9,288 nucleotides of DNA from assembly GCA_003164305.1 (NCBI GenBank), contig PLSZ01000521.1:1-9288 (forward strand). Direction: 5' to 3'. Each line of letters starts with the position of its first letter. The stretch's first letter is position 1. The notes under the pieces were generated by a model. The model was not told the origin of the DNA and searched no databases. It was given only the letters and a program-made list of their open reading frames with translations. The DNA comes from Acetobacteraceae bacterium (lineage in GTDB: Bacteria; Pseudomonadota; Alphaproteobacteria; Acetobacterales; Acetobacteraceae). This document shows, in pieces, positions 1-5,706 of the stretch. The translations under genes were made by a program, and so were the position numbers.

Positions 1-1
1 G

Positions 2-100
2 GCGGGCCGGGGCCGGGTGGCGGAAGACGTGGTGTGGGCGAAGTTGACGGCGTTGGCCGATGGCGCGCGGATCGCGTCTGGGCGGCTGGGGATGGGGTGA
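2..100 (+). CDS. 3' end of an unidentified gene (partial, runs in from left edge)
   Basis: An open frame enters from the left edge and closes at TGA 98-100, giving 32 residues that end in ARIASGRLGMG. Nearly every codon ends in G or C, as in the genuine genes of this window. Of the other two plus frames, one meets a stop within about 15 codons; the other stays open but gives a Gly/Arg-rich reading. The tail has no recognisable motif, so no function is proposed. It reads towards the toxin-antitoxin operon and ends about 20 bp before that operon's putative -35 box. It could still be a chance open frame, because only about 33 codons are visible. Confidence 0.4.
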   Translation, partial: AGRGRVAEDVVWAKLTALADGARIASGRLGMG

Positions 101-119
101 GCGGGCGGGTTCGGCGGCC

Positions 120-148
120 TTGACGCGCGCGCTCCATTCGCTTATTTT
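120..148 (+). promoter_or_regulatory. Putative sigma70-type promoter of the toxin-antitoxin operon
   Basis: TTGACG (120-125) is followed, after exactly 17 bp, by TATTTT (143-148). These match the -35 and -10 consensus at 5/6 and 4/6 positions. Transcription would start near 155, about 22 nt before the antitoxin ATG at 177. The AT-rich patch stands out against the GC-rich surroundings. The assignment rests on sequence match and position only. Confidence 0.5.
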
Positions 149-173
149 CGACCAGTCGAATCGACCAATCGGA
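147..173 (+). promoter_or_regulatory. Putative autoregulatory operator (palindrome plus tandem repeat)
   Basis: TTCGACCAGTCGAA (147-160) is a palindrome with 6-bp arms around CA. It is also the first unit of a 13-bp tandem repeat: TCGACCAGTCGAA at 148-160, then TCGACCAATCGGA at 161-173 (11/13 identical). The array covers the end of the -10 box and the expected start of transcription, and stops 3 bp before the antitoxin ATG. Phd-family antitoxins are known to repress their own operons by binding palindromes at this position, so this is the natural operator candidate. Confidence 0.5.
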
Positions 174-176
174 AAC

Positions 177-428
177 ATGGCCATGCGCGAAATCCAGGCT
201 TCGGATGCCAAGACGCATCTCCCACAACTTCTGGACGAAGTGGAGCGTGGAGAAACGCTGGTCATCACCCGGCATGGCCGCGCCATCGCGCGCATCGTTC
301 CGGAAGCGCGACTGCGACAGGACGAAGTCGATCGGGCCATCGCGGACATCAGAGCGTTAAGGAAACGTGCCGGTAAGGTCAGGCTCGAAGACATTCTCTC
401 CGCGAGGCATGAGGGCCATAAATACTGA
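177..428 (+). CDS. Type II antitoxin, Phd/YefM family
   Basis: An 83-residue antitoxin predicted to bind and neutralise the PIN-domain RNase encoded immediately downstream and to repress the operon. Residues 4-42 (REIQASDAKTHLPQLLDEVE, then GETLVITRHGRAIARIVP) show the Phd/YefM DNA-binding fold: a short strand, an Ala-Lys-containing helix and a G-x-P/A-x-A-x-I-type strand. Residues 43-83 are charged and helical, the expected toxin-binding tail. ATG 177 is chosen because the family begins right before the REIQ strand; ATG 183 is a near alternative. The frame stays open upstream to 60, but that extension is Gly/Arg-rich and would cross the promoter and operator. The Shine-Dalgarno is weak (GGAA 171-174). 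The stop TGA (426-428) overlaps the toxin ATG by one base, indicating translational coupling. Confidence 0.88.
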   Translation: MAMREIQASDAKTHLPQLLDEVERGETLVITRHGRAIARIVPEARLRQDEVDRAIADIRALRKRAGKVRLEDILSARHEGHKY

Positions 429-838
429 TGCCTTTCGTTCTCGATGCCTCGATCGTCGCATGTTGGGCATTCGCGGACGAGGATCATCCCGTGGCCGATC
501 TGGCGCTGGACCGCAACCGTGTGGATGAAGCCCAGGTGCCGGCACTGTGGTGGTTCGAGGTTCGGAACATTCTGATCGTCAATGAGCGGCGAGGACGTGT
601 GACCGACAGTGACACGACGGTTTTCCTCCGGCATCTCGCGCGGCTTCGTGTGGCGGTCGATCGATCTCCGGTGGAGACGGATGTCCTGATGTTTGCCCGG
701 CGGCATCGATTGAGCGTTTATGACGCGAGTTACCTGGAGTTGGCGCGGCGGCACGGTGTCCCGCTCGCGACACTCGACAAAGAGCTCATCACCGCCGCGG
801 CGTCCGCGGGTATTCAACTGCTCGGAAACAACGCCTGA
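428..838 (+). CDS. vapC: VapC-type PIN-domain toxin (Mg2+-dependent RNase)
   Basis: A 136-residue PIN-domain protein, the usual length for VapC toxins, which cleave specific RNAs (tRNA or rRNA in studied members). The acidic metal-binding residues are all present: D6 in VLDAS, E44 in WFEVRN, D99 in YDASYLELA and D117 in LATLDKEL. The toxin therefore looks intact. Its ATG overlaps the antitoxin stop (TGATG), and no strong independent ribosome site is seen, consistent with coupled translation. The partner is Phd/YefM-like rather than AbrB-like VapB, a common pairing for PIN toxins. A long stem-loop lies 44 bp after the stop. The RNA target cannot be read from the sequence. Confidence 0.9.
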   Translation: MPFVLDASIVACWAFADEDHPVADLALDRNRVDEAQVPALWWFEVRNILIVNERRGRVTDSDTTVFLRHLARLRVAVDRSPVETDVLMFARRHRLSVYDASYLELARRHGVPLATLDKELITAAASAGIQLLGNNA

Positions 839-882
839 TGACGCGTCGATCGCAAGTGAACCAGACCCGCCGCGCGCCTCAG

Positions 883-916
883 GGCCCTCCCCCAATCAGA
901 CAATTGGGAAAGGGCC
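883..916. terminator. Long stem-loop between convergent genes (terminator-like, no T-run)
   Basis: The arms GGCCCTCCCCCAAT (883-896) and ATTGGGAAAGGGCC (903-916) pair at 12 of 14 positions, interrupted by one 2x2 internal loop, around a 6-nt loop (CAGACA). The hairpin lies 44 bp past the toxin stop on the plus strand and about 70 bp past the stop of the small minus-strand frame (987-1163). A shared bidirectional end-of-transcript structure is therefore plausible. No T tract follows on either strand, so it is not a textbook intrinsic terminator. Confidence 0.45.
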
Positions 917-986
917 GTGCCAGGCGGGTGGTCGCCGGGAACGCAACGCGACGGTTCCGCCGCGCGACACGATGATCGCCGCCGGA

Positions 987-1163
987 TCAGGCGGTGATAT
1001 TGAGGCGGCCCGGCGTCCTTACGGCGGCTGCGTTCGACGAGGCCAGCTTTTCCTCCGGCGCGGTACGCTGCTGATCGCCCTGCTTGTTGCTCGAGACCGG
1101 GTTGGGCTGGCTGGTTAGCGCGGCTTGTAACAGGCTGGGAGCAGCGACTGACGAAACACTCAT
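987..1163 (-). CDS. Small hypothetical protein, 58 aa
   Basis: This minus-strand frame runs from ATG 1163 to TGA 987. The protein starts MSVSSVAAPSLLQAALTSQ, has a hydrophilic Gln/Asn/Ser-rich middle, and ends RTPGRLNITA. About three quarters of its codons end in G or C, and its amino acid mix is balanced, unlike the Arg/Pro-rich shadow frames around it. The pattern (MSVSSV start, amphipathic LLQAAL stretch, short polar middle, G-x-LNI/V-TA end) recalls small alphaproteobacterial proteins annotated as putative motility or hypothetical, but this comes from memory and was not searched. The frame is open upstream to ATG 1250, but that extension would run through two stem-loops. The ribosome site is weak (GGA 8 nt before the ATG). 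It faces the toxin gene convergently. Confidence 0.45.
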   Translation of the reverse strand: MSVSSVAAPSLLQAALTSQPNPVSSNKQGDQQRTAPEEKLASSNAAAVRTPGRLNITA

Positions 1164-1173
1164 GACACGTGTC
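1164..1173. promoter_or_regulatory. Perfect 10-bp palindrome abutting the small gene's start codon
   Basis: GACACGTGTC reads the same on both strands and touches the ATG of the 58-residue minus-strand frame. It could be a repressor or activator site, or a small RNA structure masking the start codon. Palindromes of this length do arise by chance, so the function is an inference from position. Confidence 0.25.
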
Positions 1174-1190
1174 CATTTTCTCAAGGTGAC

Positions 1191-1222
1191 TATCGGCGGA
1201 TGGTCTCCGCCGGAGACCGATA
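1191..1222 (-). promoter_or_regulatory. Two mutually exclusive stem-loops in a putative leader
   Basis: GGTCTCC (1202-1208) pairs perfectly with GGAGACC (1212-1218) around a 3-nt loop. TATCGG (1191-1196) and CCGATA (1217-1222) give a second, outer pairing. In competition, CGGCGGA (1194-1200) pairs perfectly with TCCGCCG (1206-1212) around a 5-nt loop. The two 7-bp stems share bases and cannot form together. On the minus strand they lie about 30-60 nt upstream of the 58-residue frame, where an attenuator-type switch would sit. No linked uptake or biosynthesis gene suggests a ligand. Confidence 0.3.
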
Positions 1223-1385
1223 TCGAAGTCCGGTCCCCGTGAAGTACCATAGAGCGGAAACATTAATAAACCGTGAACACGGATCGGTGCTGGCCGAATC
1301 TCATGCCAGTTCGTTCGCCGGCTCCGGCCGCCGCCCCGCGCTCTTCCGCCTGTCCCGCCTCCCGCCGCTGACCGCGACTCCCAGG
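1223..1385. other. Non-coding stretch with AT-rich patch and short palindrome
   Basis: No convincing gene is seen here. An AT-rich patch around 1258-1277 is followed by CCGTGAACACGG (1271-1282), a palindrome with 5-bp arms and a 2-bp spacer. This is operator-like and could belong to the promoter of the small minus-strand gene. No clear -35/-10 pair with correct spacing could be assigned. Confidence 0.3.
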
Positions 1386-1414
1386 GACGCCAGGAAGCCG
1401 GCGCTGGCGGCGTC
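1386..1414 (-). terminator. Hairpin directly after the dioxygenase stop codon
   Basis: GACGCCAG (1386-1393) pairs with CTGGC plus GTC (1404-1408 and 1412-1414). The stem is 8 bp with a 3-nt bulge and a 10-nt loop. It begins at the base after the stop codon of the minus-strand dioxygenase gene, as expected for a transcript end at the last gene of the cluster. There is no T tract behind it, so termination there may need Rho, or the hairpin may only protect the 3' end. Confidence 0.35.
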
Positions 1415-2266
1415 TTAGTGCAACGGACCGCCGGCGATCGTGATCCGGTGCATCAATCGCCGCTGCCCATGGTAATCGTTCAGCGCGTAATGCCAGGTCG
1501 AGCGATTGTCCCAGAACGCCAGCGAACCATTCCGCCAGCGTAAGCGGCAGGTGAACTCCGGCCCGGCCGCGTGCTGGTAAAGGAAGTCCAGCAGCGGCCG
1601 CGACTCCTCCGCCGTCCAGCCGTCGAAGCGCACCGTGAAGCCGGGATTGACGTAAAGCGCCAGCCTGCCACTGTCCGGATGCGTGATCACGACAGGATGA
1701 ATCGCGTCCTGCGTGGCCAGTTCGGGATTGCCGATCCGGCCCTTCATCGCCGGCCGCTCGACCCCGAACACGTGGCGGCTGGAGTGCACCGCGCGCAGCC
1801 CGCGCAAGGTTTGCTTCAATCCGTCCGACAAGGCGTCGTAGGCGGCATACATGCTGGCGAACAGCGTATCGCCGCCATGCGGGGGAACCTCCCGCGCGTA
1901 AAGCATCGAGCCCAGAGCGGGGAGTTGGTCGTAGCTGTGGTCGGTGTGCCAGCCGCCGCCGATGTTCGCGGTCTGATCCGGCTCCTTGGCGACCATGGCG
2001 ATTTCCGGATAGCCCTCGGCGTGCGCGAAGAAACGATTGACGCTGACTTCGCCGAAACGGCGCGCGGCGGCGATGTGTTGCTCCGGCGTCAGCGTTTGGT
2101 CGCGGAACACCACGACGCCGCGGTCCGCCAGAACGCGCCGGATCTCCGCGATGGTCGCGCCGGACAAAGGACCGCTCAGATCGACCCCGCCGATCTCGGC
2201 GCCGGTCGTTCCGGACATCGGGCGAACTTCCAGGTGATTGCTTCGCAACGCCGCCTCCTCATCCAT
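1415..2266 (-). CDS. TauD/TfdA-family Fe(II)/2-oxoglutarate-dependent dioxygenase
   Basis: A 283-residue enzyme of the taurine/alpha-ketoglutarate dioxygenase family. These enzymes use Fe(II), O2 and 2-oxoglutarate to hydroxylate a small organic acid, often releasing sulfite or another group. The iron triad is intact: H107 and D109 in WHTDHSY, and H259 in STWHYALNDY. The 2-oxoglutarate arginine is R270 in QRRLMHR, 11 residues after the distal His as in TauD, and T134 (GGDTLF) is also conserved. The start is uncertain. ATG 2266 has only GAGG upstream, whereas TTG 2248 (residue 7) follows a strong GAGGAGG with 5-nt spacing and gives a protein beginning just before LEVRP, the usual family start. 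The gene is last in a minus-strand cluster, 43 bp after the glycosyltransferase gene. The substrate cannot be deduced; it need not be taurine. Confidence 0.9.
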   Translation of the reverse strand: MDEEAALRSNHLEVRPMSGTTGAEIGGVDLSGPLSGATIAEIRRVLADRGVVVFRDQTLTPEQHIAAARRFGEVSVNRFFAHAEGYPEIAMVAKEPDQTANIGGGWHTDHSYDQLPALGSMLYAREVPPHGGDTLFASMYAAYDALSDGLKQTLRGLRAVHSSRHVFGVERPAMKGRIGNPELATQDAIHPVVITHPDSGRLALYVNPGFTVRFDGWTAEESRPLLDFLYQHAAGPEFTCRLRWRNGSLAFWDNRSTWHYALNDYHGQRRLMHRITIAGGPLH

Positions 2267-2293
2267 CCGCCTCGTGATGCCACCGGGCGGATG

Positions 2294-2325
2294 AAAAAAC
2301 CAGAGGCGGTCAGCCGAACGTCTGG
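2294..2325 (-). terminator. Intrinsic-terminator-like hairpin overlapping the TPR-glycosyltransferase stop
   Basis: Read on the minus strand, CCAGA (2325-2321) pairs with TCTGG (2304-2300), and CGG (2316-2314) pairs with CCG (2309-2307) around the loop CTGA. The stem is followed at once by TTTTTT (2299-2294). The TGA stop codon (2312-2310) lies in the loop. The stem is short and has a 4x2 internal loop, so it is probably a partial terminator. It lies between the glycosyltransferase and dioxygenase genes and could lower expression of the latter. Confidence 0.4.
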
Positions 2326-4010
2326 AACCCCGGCAGCGCCGCCGCCACGCGCCGCATCACGCCGGCCCAATCGCCTGGCGTTCGCTGGCGGAACAATCGC
2401 ATCGTCGGATACCACGCGCTGTCGTCGCGATCGCGCGGCCAGCGCCAGCAGCCGTCATACCGGTTCAGCAGCCACACCGGCTTGCCCAGAGCGCCCGCGA
2501 CATGCGCCACGGCGGTATCGACGGTGATGACCAGATCCAATGCCTCGATCAGCGCGGCGGTCGCGGCGAAATCGGTCAACCGGTCCGTCAGGTCGAGCAA
2601 CGGGAACGGCGCGTCGGCGGCCTGCTTCGCCGGCGGCCCCAGTTGCAGCGACACGAACGCGCAACCGGGGAGCTCCGCCAGCGGCGCCATGTCGGCGAGG
2701 CGCATCGACCGCCGCTGATCGATCGCGGCGGCGCGCGGTTGACCGGCGCGGCGTTCGCCAGCCCAGACGAGGCCGATGCGCAACCCCGGCACGTCCGCCA
2801 GCGCCACGTCGAAGGTGACGATCTCGTGCGGGTCGGCCTCAAGATACGGGACACGCGCGGGGATGGTCGCCTCGGTGGTGCCGAACACCATGGGCAGGCT
2901 GAGCAGGGGACAGAACCAGTCGAAACCGGGAAGCGGATCGTCCTGCGACACGATCTGGTTCACCCCGGCGACGGTTTTCAGCAACCGCGCGAGTGAAGCC
3001 GGCACCGCCAGGATCACCTTTGCGCCCAGCTTCGCCACCATTGGAGCATAACGGCAGAACTGCACCGTATCGCCGAGGCCTTGTTCCGCCAGAAGAAGGA
3101 TTGTTTTCCCCTCGAGGTCCTGCTCCCCGGTCCAGCGGGTTTCCGGCGGCAACTGGGACTGCTCCGACAACGGTGCGACCCGCCAGCGCGCCTCGTAATG
3201 CGGCCAGGCCTCCGCCATCTTGCCGCGCATCAGCAGGATCATGCCCAGATTGACCGAGGCCTCCAGATAGCCGGGCCGCGCGGTCAGCGCTTCGCGGCAG
3301 GCGGCCTCGGCCTCCAGCAGACGGTCCATTTCGGCCAGCGCCAGGGCCAGGTTGTTGCATGCCCTCGCCTCATCAACGCCCAGTACGCGGGCGAGACGAT
3401 ACAGGCGCTCGGCCTCCGTCAGGTAGCCCAGACATTGGCGGATGACGCCGAGGTTGAGGGTGGCGTTGGCGTGGTCCGGCGCGAGGCGCAGCACACCGCG
3501 AAAATGGTTCTCGGCCTCGGGCAGCGCGTTCAGGGCGTGCATGGCGATGCCGATCGTGTTCATCGCGTCGGCGTTGTCCGGGTCGAGCCGCAGCGCTTCA
3601 CGCGCACACCGCGCGGCGTCCTCCGGCCGCTCGCAGTGCAGCATCGCGAGACCAAGGTTGGCCCAGCAGGAGGGGCGTTCGGGGTCGAGGGTGATGGCGG
3701 CGCGGTAGAAGCTTTCCGCTTCGCCGGGCTTGCCCTGCCCCAGCAGACGATCCGCGAGAGTCTGGCACGCCGCGGCGTCCATTTCCGGCGCCGCCTCCGG
3801 TGCGGGCTCCGGGGCGGGTTCATCGACGGCCGGGTTGGTACCGGAAACGTCCTGGGATGTGTCCGCGGCGGCCTCCACCGGTCGCAAAGGCGTCGGGTCG
3901 ATGGGTATCACCTGACGCCCGGCGGCTCGCCGATGCGCGTCGAAGTCTGTCTCGTAGACGATGGGTTCGTAGACGGCGGGAGTGAATGTATCGCTTTCCA
4001 TGACCCCCAT
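2310..4010 (-). CDS. TPR repeat protein fused to a GT9/heptosyltransferase-like glycosyltransferase
   Basis: A 566-residue two-part protein. After a polar N-terminus and a Pro/Ala/Glu-rich linker (64-76) come about six tetratricopeptide repeats (roughly 79-276). Each shows the W/A-x-x-LG...A/Y...P-x pattern, for example PSCWANLGLAMLHCERPEDA. The C-terminal half (about 290-566) resembles GT9/ADP-heptose-type transferases: GKTILLLAEQGLGDTVQF (302-318, EQGLGDT at 309-315) and the donor-site region LVITVDTAVAHVAGALGKPV (493-512, with D498 and H503). Such fusions probably attach a sugar to a protein or surface glycan, with the TPRs recruiting the acceptor; the acceptor is unknown. No signal peptide is seen, so it is likely cytoplasmic. 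ATG 4010 lies 12 bp after the oxidoreductase stop, and a second in-frame ATG (4001) is possible. Neither has a strong ribosome site, suggesting coupled translation. Confidence 0.85.
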   Translation of the reverse strand: MGVMESDTFTPAVYEPIVYETDFDAHRRAAGRQVIPIDPTPLRPVEAAADTSQDVSGTNPAVDEPAPEPAPEAAPEMDAAACQTLADRLLGQGKPGEAESFYRAAITLDPERPSCWANLGLAMLHCERPEDAARCAREALRLDPDNADAMNTIGIAMHALNALPEAENHFRGVLRLAPDHANATLNLGVIRQCLGYLTEAERLYRLARVLGVDEARACNNLALALAEMDRLLEAEAACREALTARPGYLEASVNLGMILLMRGKMAEAWPHYEARWRVAPLSEQSQLPPETRWTGEQDLEGKTILLLAEQGLGDTVQFCRYAPMVAKLGAKVILAVPASLARLLKTVAGVNQIVSQDDPLPGFDWFCPLLSLPMVFGTTEATIPARVPYLEADPHEIVTFDVALADVPGLRIGLVWAGERRAGQPRAAAIDQRRSMRLADMAPLAELPGCAFVSLQLGPPAKQAADAPFPLLDLTDRLTDFAATAALIEALDLVITVDTAVAHVAGALGKPVWLLNRYDGCWRWPRDRDDSAWYPTMRLFRQRTPGDWAGVMRRVAAALPGFQTFG

Positions 4011-4022
4011 CAGGACATGGAA

Positions 4023-4973
4023 TTAAATCCGCGCCAACACCTCATCGCGGAATTTTTTCATCTCTTCCATCGCCTTCCCGGTATCCCGTCCCTCGAAGTC
4101 GAAGTCCATCGCGGTCACGCCGAGTTGCCGCAGCGCCGCGATGTCGTCGATCACCGCGGGGATCGAGCCGGTGAACAGTTTACGGTTCCCGTCCGAGGCC
4201 AGCGGCGCCGGCTGCCCGTGCCGCTTGACGCGATAGGCGACGCCGACCGAGGCCGGGTCCCTCCCCGCCTTGCGGACCAGGTCGCGCAGTTTGGCGATCC
4301 CGGCCGCCAATCTGGGCAGGGTGTCGAGCATGTTCGCCTTGTTGCTGCCGATCGGATACCAGACGTCGCCGACGCGAGCGGCGCGGCGCATCGACGGGCC
4401 GGTTTCTCCGCCGACCCAGATCGGCGGATACGGTTTCTGCACCGGCTTCGGATCGACCAGCAACCCGTTGATTTTCGTGTATTTGCCGTCGAATGTGACG
4501 TGCGTCTGGGTCCAAACCGCGCGGAACGCATCCAGGTATTCGTCGGTGACGGCGCCGCGTTCCTCGAACGGCGTGGTGGCGACGGCGTCGATCTCCACCT
4601 TCTGCCAGCCGGCACCGATCCCGATGTCCAGCCGGCCACCGGACAGGACATCGATCGTGGTCAGCATCTTCGCGGCCAGGATCGCGGGGCGGTGCGGCAC
4701 CACCATGACCGCCAGCACCAGGCGGATCTTGTCCGTCTTGGCGGCGATCCAGGCGGCGGCGGTCAGTTGCTCCATCCGGTGGCCGGGATCGGGGGAGTAG
4801 AATTCGCCGGATTCCGAATACGGATAACCGGGCGAGGCGACGTCCGGCAGGGCGATGTGGTCGGTGAGAGTGAGGTATTCGAAGCCCAATTGCTCGCCGA
4901 GTTGGGCGACGCGGGCCATGTCGGCGGCGACGGCCATGGGGCCGGAGATGGGCAGGTTGAAGCCGATGCGCAT
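4023..4973 (-). CDS. LLM-class flavin-dependent oxidoreductase (F420-type subgroup)
   Basis: A 316-residue luciferase-like (TIM-barrel) oxidoreductase of normal length. It starts MRIGFNLPISGP and carries LTLTDHI (34-40), VVPHRPAILAAKML (91-104) and GGRLDIGIGAGW (112-123), then PKPVQKPYPPIWVGGE. These are hallmarks of the branch usually annotated as F420-dependent (TIGR03619-like). Members transfer hydride between a deazaflavin or FMN and small molecules; cofactor and substrate cannot be fixed from sequence alone. The start is supported by GGAAGG 8 nt before ATG 4973. It is the first gene of a three-gene minus-strand cluster and lies divergent to the GFA gene, with 271 bp between them. No F420-synthesis gene is in the window. 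Confidence 0.88.
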   Translation of the reverse strand: MRIGFNLPISGPMAVAADMARVAQLGEQLGFEYLTLTDHIALPDVASPGYPYSESGEFYSPDPGHRMEQLTAAAWIAAKTDKIRLVLAVMVVPHRPAILAAKMLTTIDVLSGGRLDIGIGAGWQKVEIDAVATTPFEERGAVTDEYLDAFRAVWTQTHVTFDGKYTKINGLLVDPKPVQKPYPPIWVGGETGPSMRRAARVGDVWYPIGSNKANMLDTLPRLAAGIAKLRDLVRKAGRDPASVGVAYRVKRHGQPAPLASDGNRKLFTGSIPAVIDDIAALRQLGVTAMDFDFEGRDTGKAMEEMKKFRDEVLARI

Positions 4974-5168
4974 GGGCGAGACCTTCCGGTTCAGATGTTC
5001 AGGTCATCAAACACGCAAACCACCGCGATGCCGAATCCCGGAGGTGGACCGGTCAGCCGTCGTTGACTTCTCAGGGTCGTCCCGCGGCGGGTCCGCGAAG
5101 CCCGGCGGTCTTGTCATCGACCACTGCCGCGAAATGCCGCTTACCGATCGCCACGACACAAATGTCGG
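4974..5168. other. Divergent intergenic region between oxidoreductase and GFA genes
   Basis: This stretch should hold the promoter of the minus-strand three-gene cluster, but no -35/-10 pair with good match and spacing could be assigned. An open minus-strand reading of 5071-5235 gives a protein-like stretch including DICVVAIGKRHFAAVVDD; no start codon or family could be attached to it (see findings). Confidence 0.3.
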
Positions 5169-5185
5169 TTGGCACCGGCGATGCA
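5169..5185 (+). promoter_or_regulatory. Sigma54 (RpoN)-like -24/-12 promoter element
   Basis: TTGGCACCGGCGATGCA has GG (5171-5172) and GC (5183-5184) separated by exactly 10 bp. It agrees with the RpoN consensus TTGGCAC-N5-TTGCA at all but one conserved base (ATGCA for TTGCA). Transcription would start near 5196, about 50 nt before the GFA start codon. No activator gene or clear enhancer is in the window, and a GC-rich genome yields such matches by chance. Confidence 0.35.
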
Positions 5186-5244
5186 TCCAGCGTAGCGTTC
5201 CGCGCCAGTTTCGCGGTGCCGGGCAATGTCGAGGGGTGCGGCCG

Positions 5245-5706
5245 ATGAATTTTCCACAGTCCGGCGGATGCCAGTGCGGCGCGGTTCGTTACGAAGTCAC
5301 CGGTCCGCCCAGAATCGTCTACGTGTGTCATTGCACCGAATGTCAGCGGCAATCCGGCTCCGCTTTCGCCATGGCGGCGGTCATCCCTCAGGAGCATTTC
5401 CGTCTTACCAAGGGCGCGCCACGCATGTTCGCTCGCCAGACCGGTCCGGCCAAGGTCATGGAATGCTGGTTCTGCCAGGACTGTGGCACGCGCCTTTATC
5501 ATATGCCCGGAGGCGCCGCGTATCCCAACCGAAACATCAAGCCCGGGACGCTGGATGACTCGTCCTGGGTGGTGCCCACGCACCACTTCTGGACACGCGG
5601 CGCGCGGCAGTGGGTGGTCATTCCTGAACATGCGACACGCCACGAGACGCAGCCCGACACCCTGGGGTGGGACCCGATGGGGCGGCACGGCGAGGCGTCC
5701 GCGTGA
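5245..5706 (+). CDS. GFA/CENP-V-domain zinc protein
   Basis: A 153-residue single-domain protein of the glutathione-dependent formaldehyde-activating (GFA)/CENP-V family. Cysteine clusters for two zinc sites are complete: SGGCQCGAVRYEV (C9, C11), VCHCTECQRQSGSAF (C28, C30, C33) and MECWFCQDCGTRLYH (C74, C77, C80). Founding members promote S-hydroxymethylglutathione formation from formaldehyde and glutathione, but most family members are untested and the name is often applied too broadly. ATG 5245 is chosen because GAGGGG lies 8 nt upstream and the SGGCQCG motif is normally within about ten residues of the N-terminus. The frame is open further upstream without family similarity. It is a single gene, divergent from the oxidoreductase cluster, with a sigma54-like site upstream. 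Confidence 0.9.
   Translation: MNFPQSGGCQCGAVRYEVTGPPRIVYVCHCTECQRQSGSAFAMAAVIPQEHFRLTKGAPRMFARQTGPAKVMECWFCQDCGTRLYHMPGGAAYPNRNIKPGTLDDSSWVVPTHHFWTRGARQWVVIPEHATRHETQPDTLGWDPMGRHGEASA

Noticed and set aside
60..176. N-terminal extension of the antitoxin frame (39 extra residues)
   Set aside because: The extension is Gly/Arg-rich, unlike the family, and runs through the promoter and operator. The Phd fold begins right after ATG 177.
720..1418. Longer open frames on both strands (720-1118 plus, 814-1263 minus, 1200-1418 plus)
   Set aside because: They are Arg/Pro/Ser-rich without family features, and one overlaps the toxin gene out of frame. Only the 987-1163 minus frame looks coding.
1571..2527. 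318-codon plus-strand frame opposite the dioxygenase and glycosyltransferase genes
   Set aside because: It is antisense to two well-supported genes and is Arg/His/Ala-rich, as expected for a mirror frame in high-GC DNA.
3081..5066. 661-codon plus-strand frame
   Set aside because: Despite its length it lies opposite the TPR-glycosyltransferase and LLM oxidoreductase genes, both with clear motifs. Its own product is Arg/Gln/Gly-rich with no domain.
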